This document shows positions 9,833 through 20,706 of a DNA stretch of 64,000 bases, in pieces; the stretch's first letter is position 1; each line of letters opens with the position of its first letter. Source of the stretch: Photobacterium profundum SS9 (lineage in GTDB: Bacteria; Pseudomonadota; Gammaproteobacteria; Enterobacterales; Vibrionaceae); the NCBI RefSeq assembly GCF_000196255.1, contig NC_006370.1, forward strand, positions 2,865,411 to 2,929,410. The letters run 5' to 3'. The notes below the pieces were generated by a model. The model had not been told where the DNA came from, made no database searches, and saw nothing but the letters and a program-made list of their open reading frames with translations. Both the position numbers and the translations under genes were made by a program.

Positions 9833-10966
9833 TTATTGACGCGTACGTGGCTTAACCGCTAATGGGTTACGACGTTGAGCACCATTACCTGACGGTTTAC
9901 GCTTACCTGCTGGCTCATTGCAATCGTCTGTTTTACGACGATTGCCTTGCGCTGGCTTACCAGCAGATGGCTTGCCGCGTGTCGGCTTAGCCGTTGAAGG
10001 CTTACCTGACGGCTTACGCTTCCCAACTGGTACATTTTGCCCTTCAGCTTCACTGTTACGCGTTGAAGAACGACGTTCATCAGGGGTATTCGTGCGACCA
10101 CGACGACCACGAGGTGTTTCAGTAACACGTTCTTCGTGACGACGTACGGCACGACGAATCTGACGAACACCACGTTTACGCTTCAGGCCTTCGACCGTCA
10201 ACATTGTGTTTTCTTCAGCTTCAAGCTCTACCACTTCACGAAGATAGTTAACTTCTTTCAGCTCGAGCTCCATCCAACCGCCACGAGGCATATCTTTCGT
10301 TAGATAGATATCACCATAACGTACACGCTTTAGACGACTTACTGTTACGCCTTGTGAATCCCACAAACGACGAACTTCACGGTTACGGCCTTCTGTGATC
10401 ACAACGTAGAAAGTATGGTTCATACCTTCGCCGCCAGAATACACAACGTCTTCGAAACGTGCCATACCATCTTCTAGTTCAACACCTTGAACTAGGTTCT
10501 TAACCATATTTTCGTTAATCTCACCGAAAACGCGAACCATGTATTCACGTTCAACACTTCGGCTTGGGTGCATCAGGCGGTTAGCTAATTCACCATCAGT
10601 GGTAAATAACAATAGACCTGAGGTATTTGCATCCAATCGACCAACCGAAACCCAACGACCACTTGATAGACGGGGTAAACGATCAAATACAGTCCGGCGA
10701 CCTTCAGGATCGTGACGCGTACATAACTCACCTTCAGGTTTGTTATAAGCAAGAACACGACACACTTCCTCAGAAGGCGAAACCAGATCAATCTTGTGAC
10801 CATCGATACGCACGAGAACAGAAAAATCGTCTAGACGATCACCCAATTTCGCGACTACGCCGTCAATGCTCACACGACCGCTTTGAATCATTAATTCGAT
10901 CTCACGACGAGACCCTTGGCCAGCACGCGCTAGCACCTTCTGTAACTTTTCACTCATTATAGACAA
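9833..10966 (-). CDS. rluB: 23S rRNA pseudouridine(2605) synthase RluB
   Basis: 377 residues. An N-terminal S4 RNA-binding domain (about 8-65, [17 protein letters not shown]) is followed by the RsuA/RluB/E/F catalytic domain with the active aspartate in [15 protein letters not shown] near residue 108. From about residue 270 comes a long, very basic low-complexity tail with repeats of the form [10 protein letters not shown] and [10 protein letters not shown]. This is common in RluB and probably helps bind rRNA. Family role: isomerises U2605 of 23S rRNA. An alternative start at the fourth codon (MSEKLQ) is possible. Confidence 0.95.
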   Translation of the reverse strand: MSIMSEKLQKVLARAGQGSRREIELMIQSGRVSIDGVVAKLGDRLDDFSVLVRIDGHKIDLVSPSEEVCRVLAYNKPEGELCTRHDPEGRRTVFDRLPRLSSGRWVSVGRLDANTSGLLLFTTDGELANRLMHPSRSVEREYMVRVFGEINENMVKNLVQGVELEDGMARFEDVVYSGGEGMNHTFYVVITEGRNREVRRLWDSQGVTVSRLKRVRYGDIYLTKDMPRGGWMELELKEVNYLREVVELEAEENTMLTVEGLKRKRGVRQIRRAVRRHEERVTETPRGRRGRTNTPDERRSSTRNSEAEGQNVPVGKRKPSGKPSTAKPTRGKPSAGKPAQGNRRKTDDCNEPAGKRKPSGNGAQRRNPLAVKPRTRQ

Positions 10967-11101
10967 ACCTTTGTCGCCTTCACAGGCGTCGAAATACTCA
11001 TCAGAACACTTTAAGCCATCTTAAAGATAGCCGCATATTATGCCAAAGTATTCACTAATACGCTATCTCAAAGATAGTCTAGCTGACTATCTATTTACAG
11101 A

Positions 11102-11168
11102 TATACCCAAGTTACCTCAAGATACTCGTTTCAGCGAGAATCCTGCACACTGAGGTAGCTTGGATATA
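11102..11168. repeat. dispersed palindromic element, full copy 3
   Basis: 67 bases: left arm TATACCCAAGTTACCTCAAG, centre CGTTTCAGCGAGAATCCTGC, right arm CTGAGGTAGCTTGGATATA. It is the clearest copy in the window and lies between yciO and rluB. Confidence 0.8.
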
Positions 11169-11196
11169 CGTATTCAAACAGGAAATATTAGAAGCA

Positions 11197-11817
11197 TTAG
11201 CTAAAAGGTGCAGGATCACCCGCACCCACTCGTAACACTTCCATTTCATCATTACTAAAATCAATCACGGTAGTCGGTTGCTCGCCTAAATAACCACCAT
11301 TCATGATTAAATCGACCGCATGCTCTAACTTATCGCGGATATCTTCAGGGTCAGATTCAGCAACATCGCTATTAGGCAAAATTAAACTGGTCGACATTAA
11401 TGGCTCACCTAACTCTTCAAGCAGAGCTAAAGCAATCGCATTATTAGGAATACGGATACCAATGGTTTTACGTTTAGGACTCATTAAACGACGGGGCACT
11501 TCTTTCGTACCTTTGAAAATAAACGTGTACGCGCCTGGTGTATTGCTACGTAACAAACGGAATGCCGCATTATCAACACGTGCATAGTTGGCAATTTCAG
11601 ACAAATCACGACACAACAATGTAAAATTGTGCTTATCGTTTAGTCGACGGATCTGGCAAATGCGTTCAAGTGCTTGTTTATTCTCAAGTTGACAACCCAA
11701 TGCATACCCTGAATCGGTTGGATACACGACAACGCCACCATTGCGAATAATCGCAACCGCCTGCGTCATTAAACGGGCTTGCGGGGTTTCAGGGTGAACA
11801 TAAAAAAACTGGCTCAT
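11197..11817 (-). CDS. yciO: YciO, Sua5/YciO/YrdC family protein
   Basis: 206 residues with the Sua5/YciO/YrdC domain. The signature [19 protein letters not shown] is near residue 30, the [12 protein letters not shown] segment lies in the middle, and there is a C-terminal STSLILPN region. Family role: YrdC/Sua5 make threonylcarbamoyl-AMP for tRNA t6A. YciO is a paralog with weak or uncertain activity. It overlaps rnm by four bases (ATGA), so the two are translationally coupled as in E. coli. Confidence 0.93.
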   Translation of the reverse strand: MSQFFYVHPETPQARLMTQAVAIIRNGGVVVYPTDSGYALGCQLENKQALERICQIRRLNDKHNFTLLCRDLSEIANYARVDNAAFRLLRSNTPGAYTFIFKGTKEVPRRLMSPKRKTIGIRIPNNAIALALLEELGEPLMSTSLILPNSDVAESDPEDIRDKLEHAVDLIMNGGYLGEQPTTVIDFSNDEMEVLRVGAGDPAPFS

Positions 11818-12707
11818 TTATCCTCCGGTGGCGATGTCGGATCTGCCGATACCGCCTCATCAACTCGCTTCTTTTCAACATCCCAATCAAGCCACACTTC
11901 TGTTACGCCTTTAGGTAGCCACAAATTACGACCTAATTCCGTCCAAGGAGACGGGTAATGGAAATCAGAGCCTTGAGAAGCAAGTAAATTATAAGTGATC
12001 GCATAATCCCCTAAGGTGCGACGTTCTTGTTGCCCTTGCTGTGGCTGAGCAACTTCCATTGCATCACCTTTCGCTTCAACAAAAGTAGCTAAAAGTCGTT
12101 TTAACCACTTTGCCGTCATTTTATAGCGACCAGGATGCGCAAGGACTGCTTGACCACCAGCGGCATGAATAACAGCGACTGCGTCTGCAATCGAGCACCA
12201 AGCTGGCGGCACATAGCCAGGGTTTCCCCGTGTTAAGAATTTCTTAAATACGGCCTGCATGTTTTTGGCATAGCCTTGCTCAACGATCCAACGCGCAAAA
12301 TGAGCCCGTGTAATTGTTGCACCATCAGCTAATGCCATCGCGCCTTCATAAGCGCCAGGCATATTATTTCGCGCCAAGCGTTCACCCATCTCTTGTGCCC
12401 TCGCGGCACGGCGATCGGCTTGTTCTTGAATAAGTGTGGTTAATGCTGGGTGCTCAGGATCAATATTCAACCCCACGACATGGATATCAAAGTTACTCCA
12501 AAGCGTAGATATTTCAATGCCTTTGATCAGAGTTATAGGTAACTCTTGTTCATCAATGATGCGTTGAGCAAGCAATAGCGCCTCCACCGTATCGTGGTCG
12601 GTTATCGCAAGCGCATCAACTCTACGTTCAACAGCGCGTTTCAACAATTCTTCTGGCGATAAGCACCCATCAGATGCTGTGGTGTGGCTGTGTAAATCAA
12701 ATAACAT
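11814..12707 (-). CDS. rnm: RNase AM (YciV/TrpH), PHP-domain 5'-3' exonuclease
   Basis: 297 residues with a PHP phosphoesterase domain. The metal-binding motif [18 protein letters not shown] starts at residue 4, followed by [22 protein letters not shown] and the late GSDFHYPS motif. Family role: the E. coli homologue acts as a 5'-3' exonuclease trimming 5' ends of rRNA and removes 3'-phosphates from pAp-like nucleotides. Its start codon is only 22 bp from the -35 box of the divergent trp promoter, so the two promoters must overlap or lie back to back. Confidence 0.92.
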   Translation of the reverse strand: MLFDLHSHTTASDGCLSPEELLKRAVERRVDALAITDHDTVEALLLAQRIIDEQELPITLIKGIEISTLWSNFDIHVVGLNIDPEHPALTTLIQEQADRRAARAQEMGERLARNNMPGAYEGAMALADGATITRAHFARWIVEQGYAKNMQAVFKKFLTRGNPGYVPPAWCSIADAVAVIHAAGGQAVLAHPGRYKMTAKWLKRLLATFVEAKGDAMEVAQPQQGQQERRTLGDYAITYNLLASQGSDFHYPSPWTELGRNLWLPKGVTEVWLDWDVEKKRVDEAVSADPTSPPEDK

Positions 12708-12729
12708 AATTTTATTTCTGACTTATCTC

Positions 12730-12766
12730 TTGACTTTACATCAGCGAACTAGTTTACTAGTACGCA
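12730..12766 (+). promoter_or_regulatory. trp promoter with TrpR operator
   Basis: A -35 box TTGACT (12730-12735), 17-base spacer and -10 TTTACT (12753-12758). The operator at 12745-12766 reads CGAACTAGTTTACTAGTACG and onward. It differs from the E. coli trp operator core by a single base in the centre, and it covers the -10 region exactly as in E. coli. This is strong evidence for repression by TrpR with bound tryptophan. Confidence 0.95.
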
Positions 12767-12804
12767 ATTACCCGAAGTAAGACTCTACAAAACAGGACTT
12801 TTAC

Positions 12805-12882
12805 ATGTTACAGCAAATTAACCGACAGCTTCGCGCTTTCTTCATCTCATGGTGGTGGCACTTCTCTATACGGGTTGTGTGA
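12805..12882 (+). CDS. trpL: trp operon leader peptide
   Basis: A 25-codon open frame, ATG at 12805 to TGA at 12880-12882, with three consecutive Trp codons (TGG TGG TGG) at codons 16-18 in the context SWWWHFS. An AGGA segment lies upstream of the ATG. It sits between the trp promoter and the attenuator hairpin. Ribosome stalling at the Trp codons when tryptophanyl-tRNA is scarce would favour the antiterminator. CGGGTT at 12871-12876 can pair with AGCCCG of the terminator stem. Confidence 0.93.
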   Translation: MLQQINRQLRAFFISWWWHFSIRVV

Positions 12883-12913
12883 TTTGCTGTTCCTAACGGA
12901 CAGAATAGACATA

Positions 12914-12936
12914 AGCCCGCCAGATGCGGGCTTTTT
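12914..12936 (+). terminator. trp attenuator
   Basis: Perfect seven-base-pair stem AGCCCGC / GCGGGCT (12914-12920 with 12926-12932), loop CAGAT, then a T run. It lies after trpL and before the first structural gene, which is a DAHP synthase. Confidence 0.92.
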
Positions 12937-13018
12937 CATACCAAATTTTCAAATAATTTATCAGTGTGATGCCAGCGTTACTCAAGAATAAAAGCATCAA
13001 ACTAAAAAGGGTCAAAAC

Positions 13019-14032
13019 ATGATTATCGTACTAAAGCCTAAAGCCACAGAAGCACAAGCTAAAGAAATTCTAAGCCGTATTGAAACATCAGGCCTTAAGC
13101 CTTTATATATGCCAGGTGTTGAACGCATCGTATTAGGTGCATTAGGCGATGAGCGTGTTTTACAAAAATTGAATCTAGATGCTTACCCATGCGTTGAAAC
13201 AGTGAAACCTATTTTAACTAAATACAAAATGGTTAGCCGCGAAGTACAAGCGCACGATACCGTTGTTCGCTTTGGTAATGCTTCTGTCGGTGGTAACAAA
13301 TTTGCGGTTATCGCTGGTCCTTGCTCGGTCGAATCTGAAGCACAGTTAATGGCCATTGCTGAAGTGGTTAAAAAACACGGTGCAGTAGCTTTACGTGGTG
13401 GCGCTTATAAGCCACGTACCAGCCCATATGATTTCCAAGGTATGGGTGTTGAAGGCTTGAAACTATTACAAAAAGCCAATAAAGAGCTCAACATTCCAAC
13501 GGTTTCTGAAGTCATGGAAGTGAGCCAAGTTGAATCACTGTGTGAATATGTAGACTGCCTACAGATTGGCGCGCGAAATATGCAAAACTACGCATTATTA
13601 AAAGCCGTGGGCGAAAGTAAAAAGCCAGTCTTGCTCAAACGCGGACTTTCAGCCACTATCGAGGAGTTGTTGCTGGCTGCGGAATACATTTATGATGCTG
13701 GTAATCCAAATATTATCTTGTGTGAACGTGGTATTCGTACTTTTGAAACAGCAACACGCAATACATTAGACTTAAATGCAGTGGCTTATTTGAAGCAACG
13801 CACTCACCTTCCAGTAGTCGTTGATCCTAGCCATGGAACCGGTGTACGTGAATTGGTTATCCCACTCTCACGTGCTGCTGCTGCAGTTGGCGCTGATGGC
13901 ATCATCGTAGAATCACACCTTAACCCGTGTGAAGCATTATCTGATGGGCACCAAGCGCTTACAGGTCCAATGTTCGAGCAGTTAATGCAAGAACTAAAAC
14001 CGTTTGTAGAAGCGGCAGGGAGAACGCTGTGA
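13019..14032 (+). CDS. 3-deoxy-7-phosphoheptulonate (DAHP) synthase, type I-beta with N-terminal regulatory domain
   Basis: 337 residues. It condenses phosphoenolpyruvate and erythrose 4-phosphate, the entry step to aromatic amino acids. The first ~70 residues form a ferredoxin-like/ACT-type regulatory domain ([18 protein letters not shown]). The catalytic barrel shows [39 protein letters not shown] and VDPSHGTG. Architecture and length match the Thermotoga maritima type, not the ~350-residue AroF/G/H enzymes usual in enterics and vibrios. It is the first structural gene after the trp attenuator and overlaps trpE by four bases (GTGA), so it is repressed, attenuated and translated with tryptophan genes. 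The regulatory domain may give feedback control; its effector is unknown. Confidence 0.93.
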   Translation: MIIVLKPKATEAQAKEILSRIETSGLKPLYMPGVERIVLGALGDERVLQKLNLDAYPCVETVKPILTKYKMVSREVQAHDTVVRFGNASVGGNKFAVIAGPCSVESEAQLMAIAEVVKKHGAVALRGGAYKPRTSPYDFQGMGVEGLKLLQKANKELNIPTVSEVMEVSQVESLCEYVDCLQIGARNMQNYALLKAVGESKKPVLLKRGLSATIEELLLAAEYIYDAGNPNIILCERGIRTFETATRNTLDLNAVAYLKQRTHLPVVVDPSHGTGVRELVIPLSRAAAAVGADGIIVESHLNPCEALSDGHQALTGPMFEQLMQELKPFVEAAGRTL

Positions 14033-15621
14033 ATACTACCCCATTAGGTGCAGGTGAATTAGAAATCCTTAGCCTTGATGTACCTTATGTAGCAGATCCA
14101 ACGGAGTTATATTACTCCGTATGTGGTAATCGCCCACATAACCTATTGTTGGAGTCGGCAGAAGTCGACTCTAAGCAAGATCTTCAAAGTTTAATGTTAG
14201 TTGATGCTGCGGTACGCATTGTATGCCGAGGTAAAGAAGTACGTCTTGAAGCATTAACCGATAATGGCTTATGCGTACTTCAAACTATCGAAAACGTTGT
14301 GATCACCGACATTACTGTCGAGCGTGAAGCGCGCTGTTTGGTCTTACACTTCCCAGCCGGTGAACGCACACTCGATGAAGACAGCCGTTTACGTCAAACG
14401 TCGTCTTTTGATGCGCTCCGCATGATTCAACATGCCTTCGACACATCGGCTCATCCGCGTGAAGCATTATTTTTAGGCGGTTTGTTCGCTTACGACTTAG
14501 TCGCAGGCTTTGAGCCTCTACCTGATGTAACACAAGACAATAACTGCCCTGATTACCTTTTCTATATTGCTGAAACGTTACTGGTTATCGACCACCAGCG
14601 CCGCAAAGGTAAACTTCAAGCCACCTTGTTTGGTGGTGAGCAATATACCGCTAGCTACTTTGAACTAAGCCGCCGTTTACAGCATATTAAAGAAGCCTGC
14701 CTAGATCCTAAACCTGTTCCAGCAGCAAAGCTTCTTGAGCGTTGTGAGCCAGAAGCCAGTATCAGTGATGAAGACTTCTGCCAAACGGTGAAAGACTTGA
14801 AGCAATACGTCATTGCAGGTGATGTATTCCAAGTGGTGCCTTCTCGTCAATTCACATTGCCTTGCCCTTCACCGCTTGTTGCTTATAAAGAACTTAAAAT
14901 CGGTAATCCAAGCCCGTACATGTTCTTCTTACAAGATTCAGAATTCACCTTATTTGGCGCCTCGCCAGAAAGTGCACTGAAATACTGTACAGAAAGCAAC
15001 CAAGTCGAGATTTACCCTATCGCTGGCACACGCCATCGCGGAAAGAATGTCGATGGTTCGATTAATCTGGATTTAGATGCACGTATTGAACTTGAGTTAC
15101 GCAGCGACTTGAAAGAAAACGCAGAACACATGATGCTAGTTGATTTAGCGCGTAACGATGTTGCTCGTATCAGTGAACCGGGTAGCCGTTATGTGGCCGA
15201 CCTACTGAAAGTAGACCGCTATAGTCACGTGATGCATTTAGTGTCTCGTGTTGTAGGGCAACTACGCAGTGACCTTGATGCATTACATGCTTACCAAGCG
15301 TGTATGAATATGGGCACTTTAACAGGCGCACCAAAGATTCGTGCCATGCAGCTCATTCGTGATGTAGAGCAACGTCGTCGTGGTAGCTATGGTGGCGCAG
15401 TGGGTTACTTAACGGGTCATGGTGATATGGACACCTGTATTGTGATCCGTTCAGCTTATGTCGAAAACGGGATTGCAAGTGTTCAAGCTGGTGCTGGCGT
15501 TGTGTACGACTCGATCCCCCAAGCTGAAGCTGACGAAACACGTGGTAAAGCACAAGCGGTTATTGCCGCGATTCGCAAAGCGCACAGCTTAAACGAAACA
15601 AACAACCTAAGCAGTCAATAA
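14029..15621 (+). CDS. trpE: anthranilate synthase component I
   Basis: 530 residues; converts chorismate with ammonia from TrpG to anthranilate. The tryptophan-sensing LLESAE motif is near residue 40, and the C-terminal chorismate-binding domain has FQVVPSRQF, PIAGTRHRG, ENAEHMMLVDLARND and LTGAPKIRAM. Start is GTG at 14029, overlapping the DAHP synthase stop as GTGA. Presence of the LLES element implies feedback inhibition by tryptophan as in other TrpE proteins. Confidence 0.97.
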   Translation: MNTTPLGAGELEILSLDVPYVADPTELYYSVCGNRPHNLLLESAEVDSKQDLQSLMLVDAAVRIVCRGKEVRLEALTDNGLCVLQTIENVVITDITVEREARCLVLHFPAGERTLDEDSRLRQTSSFDALRMIQHAFDTSAHPREALFLGGLFAYDLVAGFEPLPDVTQDNNCPDYLFYIAETLLVIDHQRRKGKLQATLFGGEQYTASYFELSRRLQHIKEACLDPKPVPAAKLLERCEPEASISDEDFCQTVKDLKQYVIAGDVFQVVPSRQFTLPCPSPLVAYKELKIGNPSPYMFFLQDSEFTLFGASPESALKYCTESNQVEIYPIAGTRHRGKNVDGSINLDLDARIELELRSDLKENAEHMMLVDLARNDVARISEPGSRYVADLLKVDRYSHVMHLVSRVVGQLRSDLDALHAYQACMNMGTLTGAPKIRAMQLIRDVEQRRRGSYGGAVGYLTGHGDMDTCIVIRSAYVENGIASVQAGAGVVYDSIPQAEADETRGKAQAVIAAIRKAHSLNETNNLSSQ

Positions 15622-15633
15622 GGAGCTAAAACA

Positions 15634-16272
15634 ATGGCACAAGCACATATCGTTCTATTGGATAATTTTGACTCCTTTACCTACAACTTGGTTGATCAGT
15701 TCCGTTCATTAGGCCATCCGGTAACCATTTACCGCAATAGCCTTAGCGTTGAACAAATGGAACAGGCGCTAGCAGATAAAGTAAACCCGGTGCTAGTACT
15801 ATCACCGGGGCCTGGTGCACCAGCAGACGCAGGTTGTATGCCAGCCCTAATCAAACGCATTAAAGGGGAAGTACCTATTATAGGTATCTGCCTAGGTCAT
15901 CAAGCCATTGTTGAAGCTTACGGCGGTAAGGTAGAAGGCGCAGGGGAAATCGTTCACGGTAAATCTGCCATGATGAGCCACACCAAGCACAATGTATTTG
16001 GTGACTTACCTAACCCACTCTCGATTGCGCGCTATCACTCTTTAGTCGCCACTGAAGTACCAGAAACGCTGGATATTGTTGCCGATGTTGATGGTCTTGT
16101 TATGGCTGTTATCAATGATGCTGATCGCGTTTGTGGGTTTCAATTCCACCCTGAGTCGATTCTAACAACACAAGGCGCACAACTGCTAACAAATACTTTG
16201 AACTGGGTAATGTCGAAAGTAGAAAGCGACATAGAAACAACAAAAACACCTCAGACAAACGATAAAGATTAA
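15634..16272 (+). CDS. trpG: anthranilate synthase component II, glutamine amidotransferase
   Basis: 212 residues; class I glutamine amidotransferase supplying ammonia to TrpE. The nucleophile cysteine is in [15 protein letters not shown] at about residue 86. The His-Glu pair is in [13 protein letters not shown] at about residue 170. A GGAG ribosome-binding site lies seven to ten bases before the ATG. It is a separate gene rather than the trpGD fusion of E. coli, as in vibrios. The last 20 residues are a charged tail, perhaps a remnant of the linker. Confidence 0.95.
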   Translation: MAQAHIVLLDNFDSFTYNLVDQFRSLGHPVTIYRNSLSVEQMEQALADKVNPVLVLSPGPGAPADAGCMPALIKRIKGEVPIIGICLGHQAIVEAYGGKVEGAGEIVHGKSAMMSHTKHNVFGDLPNPLSIARYHSLVATEVPETLDIVADVDGLVMAVINDADRVCGFQFHPESILTTQGAQLLTNTLNWVMSKVESDIETTKTPQTNDKD

Positions 16273-16274
16273 GG

Positions 16275-17294
16275 ATGATGGTTATGGACGCTAAAATTTT
16301 CGAGATTGCAGACAAACTTTACGCCCAACAGGCGCTAACGCAAGATGAAAGCCATGTACTGTTTGATGCCATCATCAAAGGTGATGTAGACCCCATTTTA
16401 CTTTCTGCAGTACTTACAGCACTTAAAATCAAAGGCGAAACACCCGCAGAAATCGCAGGGGCAGCCAGCGCTTTACTTGCTAATGCCAATGCATTCCCTA
16501 GCCCTGAATACGATTTTGCCGACATCGTAGGTACAGGTGGCGACGGTGCCAACACCATCAATATCTCCACTACTGCTGCGTTTGTTGCAGCAGCCTGTGG
16601 TGTAAAAGTAGCAAAACACGGTAACCGTGGTGTATCAAGCAAATCGGGCTCATCTGATTTACTGGATAAGTTCGGCATCAATCTCGCAATGACACCAGAA
16701 AATGCCCGTGGTGCACTCGACGAACTTGGCGTCTGTTTCTTGTTTGCGCCTGAATATCACAGCGGTGTTCGCCACGCGATGCCAGTGCGCCAAACCTTAA
16801 AAACACGTACGATCTTTAATGTATTAGGTCCACTCATTAACCCTGCACGGCCTAAAATAGAATTGATGGGTGTGTACGATCAATCATTAGTTCGTCCTAT
16901 TGCTGAAACAATGGTAGCAATGGGCATGAAACGCGCAGCGGTCGTTCATGGTTCAGGTCTTGATGAAGTGGCGATTCATGGCGAAACACTTGTCGCTGAA
17001 ATCATTAATGGTGAAATTAAAGAATACACCTTAACACCGGCTGATTTTGGGCTTGAAACATACCCATTAGAAGCGATTAAAGGTGGTGAGCCGGAAGAAA
17101 ACCGTGCAATTATCACTGATATTCTGACAGGAAAAGGCACTGATGCTCAGCAAGGTGCTGTCGCAGTCAATGTTGCTTTGTTATTACGTCTATTTGGCCA
17201 GGAAGATTTAAAAGCGAATACACAGCAAGCGATCGCAGCCATGCAATCAGGTAAGGCGTATGAGTTAGTTAACAAATTAGCGGCACGAGGTTAA
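16275..17294 (+). CDS. trpD: anthranilate phosphoribosyltransferase
   Basis: 339 residues; transfers phosphoribosyl from PRPP to anthranilate. The PRPP-binding glycine motif [14 protein letters not shown] is near residue 80, [15 protein letters not shown] near 112, and the acidic metal site HGSGLDE near 222-228. Only two bases separate it from trpG; an ATG three codons in ([11 protein letters not shown]) is an alternative start. The length equals that of stand-alone TrpD enzymes. Confidence 0.96.
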   Translation: MMVMDAKIFEIADKLYAQQALTQDESHVLFDAIIKGDVDPILLSAVLTALKIKGETPAEIAGAASALLANANAFPSPEYDFADIVGTGGDGANTINISTTAAFVAAACGVKVAKHGNRGVSSKSGSSDLLDKFGINLAMTPENARGALDELGVCFLFAPEYHSGVRHAMPVRQTLKTRTIFNVLGPLINPARPKIELMGVYDQSLVRPIAETMVAMGMKRAAVVHGSGLDEVAIHGETLVAEIINGEIKEYTLTPADFGLETYPLEAIKGGEPEENRAIITDILTGKGTDAQQGAVAVNVALLLRLFGQEDLKANTQQAIAAMQSGKAYELVNKLAARG

Positions 17295-17296
17295 TC

Positions 17297-18667
17297 ATGG
17301 AAACAGTACTAGCAAGAATCGTTGCAGATAAACGCATTTGGGTTGAAGCGCGTAAACAAAGCCAGCCTCTTGAAAGCTTTGTTGATACGATAACACCCAG
17401 TGATCGTAGCTTTTATGATGCACTGACCAGCGATACTGCCGCTTTCATTTTAGAGTGTAAAAAGGCATCACCGTCTAAAGGTCAAATTCGTGAAAACTTC
17501 GATCTTGATTACATTGCCAGTGTGTACAACAACCACGCCAATGCGATTTCAGTATTAACAGACGAGAAGTACTTTCAAGGCAACTTTGATTTTCTGCCGC
17601 AAGTGCGCAACCAAGTTCGCCAACCTGTTCTCTGTAAAGATTTCATGATCGATACTTATCAGGTTTACCTTGCACGCCATTATCAAGCGGATGCCATTCT
17701 CTTAATGCTATCGGTACTGAATGACGAAGAATACCGCGAGCTATCAACACTGGCGCACTCGCTAAATTTGGGCGTGTTAACGGAAGTCAGCAACGAAGAA
17801 GAACTTGAGCGTGCAATCGCATTACAAGCCAAAGTGGTTGGGATCAATAACCGTAACTTGCGCGATCTAAGCATCGATTTAAATCGTACAAAAGAGCTAG
17901 CACCCCGCTTGCCTGAAGGTACGATTGTCATCTCTGAATCGGGTATTAGTACTAACCAACAAATCCGTGATTTATCGGCATATGCGAATGGCTTCTTAAT
18001 TGGAAGTTCGCTAATGTCTGAAGACAATCTAGAACTGGCTGTGCGACGAGTACTGCTTGGTGAGAATAAAGTCTGTGGTTTAACCCATGCTGACGATGCA
18101 TCAGCGGCCTATCAAAGCGGTGCTGTGTACGGTGGTTTGATTTTTGTTTCCTCGTCACCTCGCCATGTCGATATCGAACAAGCCCGTATGGTGATGAGTG
18201 GCGCCCCCCTTAAATATGTCGGCGTTTTCCGTAATGCTGATCCTGAAGCGGTCAAAAAAGCTGCTGAGTCATTGGCGCTGTCTGCCGTACAGTTGCACGG
18301 TGATGAAACACCGGAATATGTCACGAATTTAAAAACACAGCTTCCCGTTGATTGCGAAATTTGGAAAGCCCACGGGGTAGAAGCAGAATTACCCGACTTT
18401 TCCCGTTGGCAAGCCGATAAGCACCTACTCGATAGCAAAGTGGGTCAACAAAGTGGCGGCACAGGCAAAACATTTGATTGGTCGTTACTGAGTGAAACAG
18501 CGAAAGAAAATATTTTATTAGCTGGCGGGCTTACCCCAAGCAATGTCAGCGAAGCAGTCAAGCTTGGTTGCCACGGATTAGATTTAAACTCCGGTGTAGA
18601 AAGCGCGCCGGGTAAAAAAGATCAAACAAAATTGAATGCGGCATTTGCAGCAATCAGAAAGTATTAA
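17297..18667 (+). CDS. trpCF: bifunctional indole-3-glycerol phosphate synthase / phosphoribosylanthranilate isomerase
   Basis: 456 residues, a fusion of TrpC (about 1-255) and TrpF (about 256-456) as in enterobacteria and vibrios. TrpC motifs are FILECKKASPSKG, VLCKDFMID, LTEVSNEEEL, GINNRNL and SESGIST. TrpF motifs are KVCGLTHADDA, YVGVFRN, VQLHGDET and LAGGLTPSNV. It performs the two steps from phosphoribosylanthranilate to indole-3-glycerol phosphate. Two bases separate it from trpD. Confidence 0.97.
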   Translation: METVLARIVADKRIWVEARKQSQPLESFVDTITPSDRSFYDALTSDTAAFILECKKASPSKGQIRENFDLDYIASVYNNHANAISVLTDEKYFQGNFDFLPQVRNQVRQPVLCKDFMIDTYQVYLARHYQADAILLMLSVLNDEEYRELSTLAHSLNLGVLTEVSNEEELERAIALQAKVVGINNRNLRDLSIDLNRTKELAPRLPEGTIVISESGISTNQQIRDLSAYANGFLIGSSLMSEDNLELAVRRVLLGENKVCGLTHADDASAAYQSGAVYGGLIFVSSSPRHVDIEQARMVMSGAPLKYVGVFRNADPEAVKKAAESLALSAVQLHGDETPEYVTNLKTQLPVDCEIWKAHGVEAELPDFSRWQADKHLLDSKVGQQSGGTGKTFDWSLLSETAKENILLAGGLTPSNVSEAVKLGCHGLDLNSGVESAPGKKDQTKLNAAFAAIRKY

Positions 18668-18682
18668 GGATTAGAAACGATT

Positions 18683-19873
18683 ATGAGCAAATTAGATGCC
18701 TACTTCGGTGAATTTGGTGGTCAGTACGTACCACAAATTTTAGTACCAGCGTTAGATCAACTGGAAGATGCTTTTATTGAAGCACAACAAGATCCAGCGT
18801 TTCAAAAAGAGTTTATCGATCTATTAAAAGATTACGCTGGTCGCCCAACAGCCTTAACGTTATGTCAGAACCTGACTAAAGGCACAAAAACTAAGTTATA
18901 CCTAAAGCGTGAAGATTTACTTCACGGTGGCGCTCATAAAACCAATCAGGTATTAGGTCAGGCGCTACTTGCTAAGCGCATGGGTAAAAAAGAAATCATT
19001 GCTGAAACGGGCGCAGGTCAACACGGTGTTGCCACAGCATTAGCATGTGCACTATTAGGCCTTAAATGTCGCGTTTACATGGGCGCAAAAGATATTGAAC
19101 GTCAAAGCCCGAATGTATTCCGCATGAAGTTGATGGGTGCCACGGTTATTCCTGTGCATTCAGGATCTTCTACTCTGAAAGATGCTTGTAACGAAGCGAT
19201 GCGCGACTGGTCTGCAACATATGAAGAAGCGCACTACCTACTGGGTACTGCTGCCGGTCCACACCCATTCCCAACCATTGTGCGTGAATTTCAACGTATC
19301 ATTGGCGAAGAAACCAAAGTACAGATTTTAGAAAAAGAAGGTCGCCTACCCGATGCTGTTATTGCATGTGTAGGTGGTGGTTCAAACGCTATTGGTATGT
19401 TTGCAGATTTCATCGATGAAAAAGACGTTAGCTTAATTGGTGTTGAACCTGCCGGTAAAGGTTTAGATACCAAGATGCACGGTGCGCCGCTTAAACACGG
19501 TAAACTGGGTATTTTCTTTGGCATGAAAGCGCCACTGATGCAAGATGAACATGGCCAGGTTGAAGAATCTTACTCAGTATCAGCCGGGTTAGATTTCCCA
19601 TCGGTTGGTCCTCAACACGCGCACCTTAACGCAATAGGCCGTGCTGAATACGGCTCAGTAACAGATGATGAAGCACTCGATGCATTCCAGTTACTGGCGC
19701 GTAAAGAAGGCATTATTCCGGCGTTAGAATCTGCACACGCATTAGCTTATGCATTAAAAATGATTGAAGCTGAACCAGAAAAAGAGCAACTTTTGGTTGT
19801 TAACCTTTCCGGTCGTGGCGACAAAGACATTTTCACCGTACACGATATTTTGGACGCAAAGGGAGTATTGTAA
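18683..19873 (+). CDS. trpB: tryptophan synthase beta chain
   Basis: 396 residues; PLP enzyme joining indole and serine. The Schiff-base lysine is in [11 protein letters not shown] near residue 86. The [12 protein letters not shown] and [13 protein letters not shown] phosphate-binding motifs are clear. The stop overlaps the trpA start by one base (TAATG), which couples the two subunits of the alpha2-beta2 complex. Confidence 0.98.
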   Translation: MSKLDAYFGEFGGQYVPQILVPALDQLEDAFIEAQQDPAFQKEFIDLLKDYAGRPTALTLCQNLTKGTKTKLYLKREDLLHGGAHKTNQVLGQALLAKRMGKKEIIAETGAGQHGVATALACALLGLKCRVYMGAKDIERQSPNVFRMKLMGATVIPVHSGSSTLKDACNEAMRDWSATYEEAHYLLGTAAGPHPFPTIVREFQRIIGEETKVQILEKEGRLPDAVIACVGGGSNAIGMFADFIDEKDVSLIGVEPAGKGLDTKMHGAPLKHGKLGIFFGMKAPLMQDEHGQVEESYSVSAGLDFPSVGPQHAHLNAIGRAEYGSVTDDEALDAFQLLARKEGIIPALESAHALAYALKMIEAEPEKEQLLVVNLSGRGDKDIFTVHDILDAKGVL

Positions 19874-20682
19874 TGGATCGTTATCAAGAATTATTTAATC
19901 GCCTAGCAGCAAAAAATGAAGGCGCATTTGTTCCTTTCGTAACGATTGGCGACCCAACCCCTGAGCAATCAATGAAAATCATTGATACGTTAGTTGCATC
20001 GGGTGCCGATGCGCTGGAATTAGGTATCCCGTTCTCAGACCCATTGGCTGATGGCCCAACCATTCAAGCAGCAACTATTCGTGCTCTTGAATCTGGCACA
20101 ACACCTATTGTGTGTTTCGAACTATTAACTCAAATTCGCGCAAAATACCCTGACATGCCAATTGGCTTGTTAATGTATGCAAACTTGGTGTTTACTGCTG
20201 GCATCGAAACCTTCTATAAAAAGTGTGCCGATGCGGGTGTCGACTCTGTATTGATTGCAGATGTACCAATCAAAGAGTCTGAAGAATTTCGTGTGGCCGC
20301 TGAAAAATACGGCATTCACCCTATCTTTATTGCACCACCCAACGCGACTGATGAAACATTGAAATCAGTCTCTGAATTAGGCGGTGGTTACACATATCTA
20401 CTGTCTCGCGCTGGTGTCACAGGTGCTGAAACAAAAGCAGGTAAGCCAATTCGCCACTTAGTCGAAAGTCTTACTAAGCATAATGCTCCACCAGCCCTAC
20501 TTGGGTTTGGTATATCTGAACCAGCACAAGTAAAGGAAGCGATTGAAGCAGGTGCTGCAGGTGCAATTTCTGGTTCTGCTGTAGTCAAAATCATCGAAAA
20601 TAACCTAAGCGATCATACTGCAATGCTTGATAATTTAGGCCAATTTATTCGTGACATGAAAGCAGCAAGTAAGCTTAGCTAA
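19873..20682 (+). CDS. trpA: tryptophan synthase alpha chain
   Basis: 269 residues; cleaves indole-3-glycerol phosphate to indole. The catalytic Glu is in [20 protein letters not shown] near residue 49 and the Asp near residue 60. The [17 protein letters not shown] and FGISEPAQV motifs are also present. It is the last gene of the operon and is followed by a strong terminator. Confidence 0.98.
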   Translation: MDRYQELFNRLAAKNEGAFVPFVTIGDPTPEQSMKIIDTLVASGADALELGIPFSDPLADGPTIQAATIRALESGTTPIVCFELLTQIRAKYPDMPIGLLMYANLVFTAGIETFYKKCADAGVDSVLIADVPIKESEEFRVAAEKYGIHPIFIAPPNATDETLKSVSELGGGYTYLLSRAGVTGAETKAGKPIRHLVESLTKHNAPPALLGFGISEPAQVKEAIEAGAAGAISGSAVVKIIENNLSDHTAMLDNLGQFIRDMKAASKLS

Positions 20683-20706
20683 TACATTGCCATTTCATAA
20701 CGACTT

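Noticed and set aside
9859..10173. Second-frame open reading frames inside rluB
   Set aside because: They arise from the repetitive basic tail of RluB in other frames; Arg/Lys-rich codons keep all frames open.
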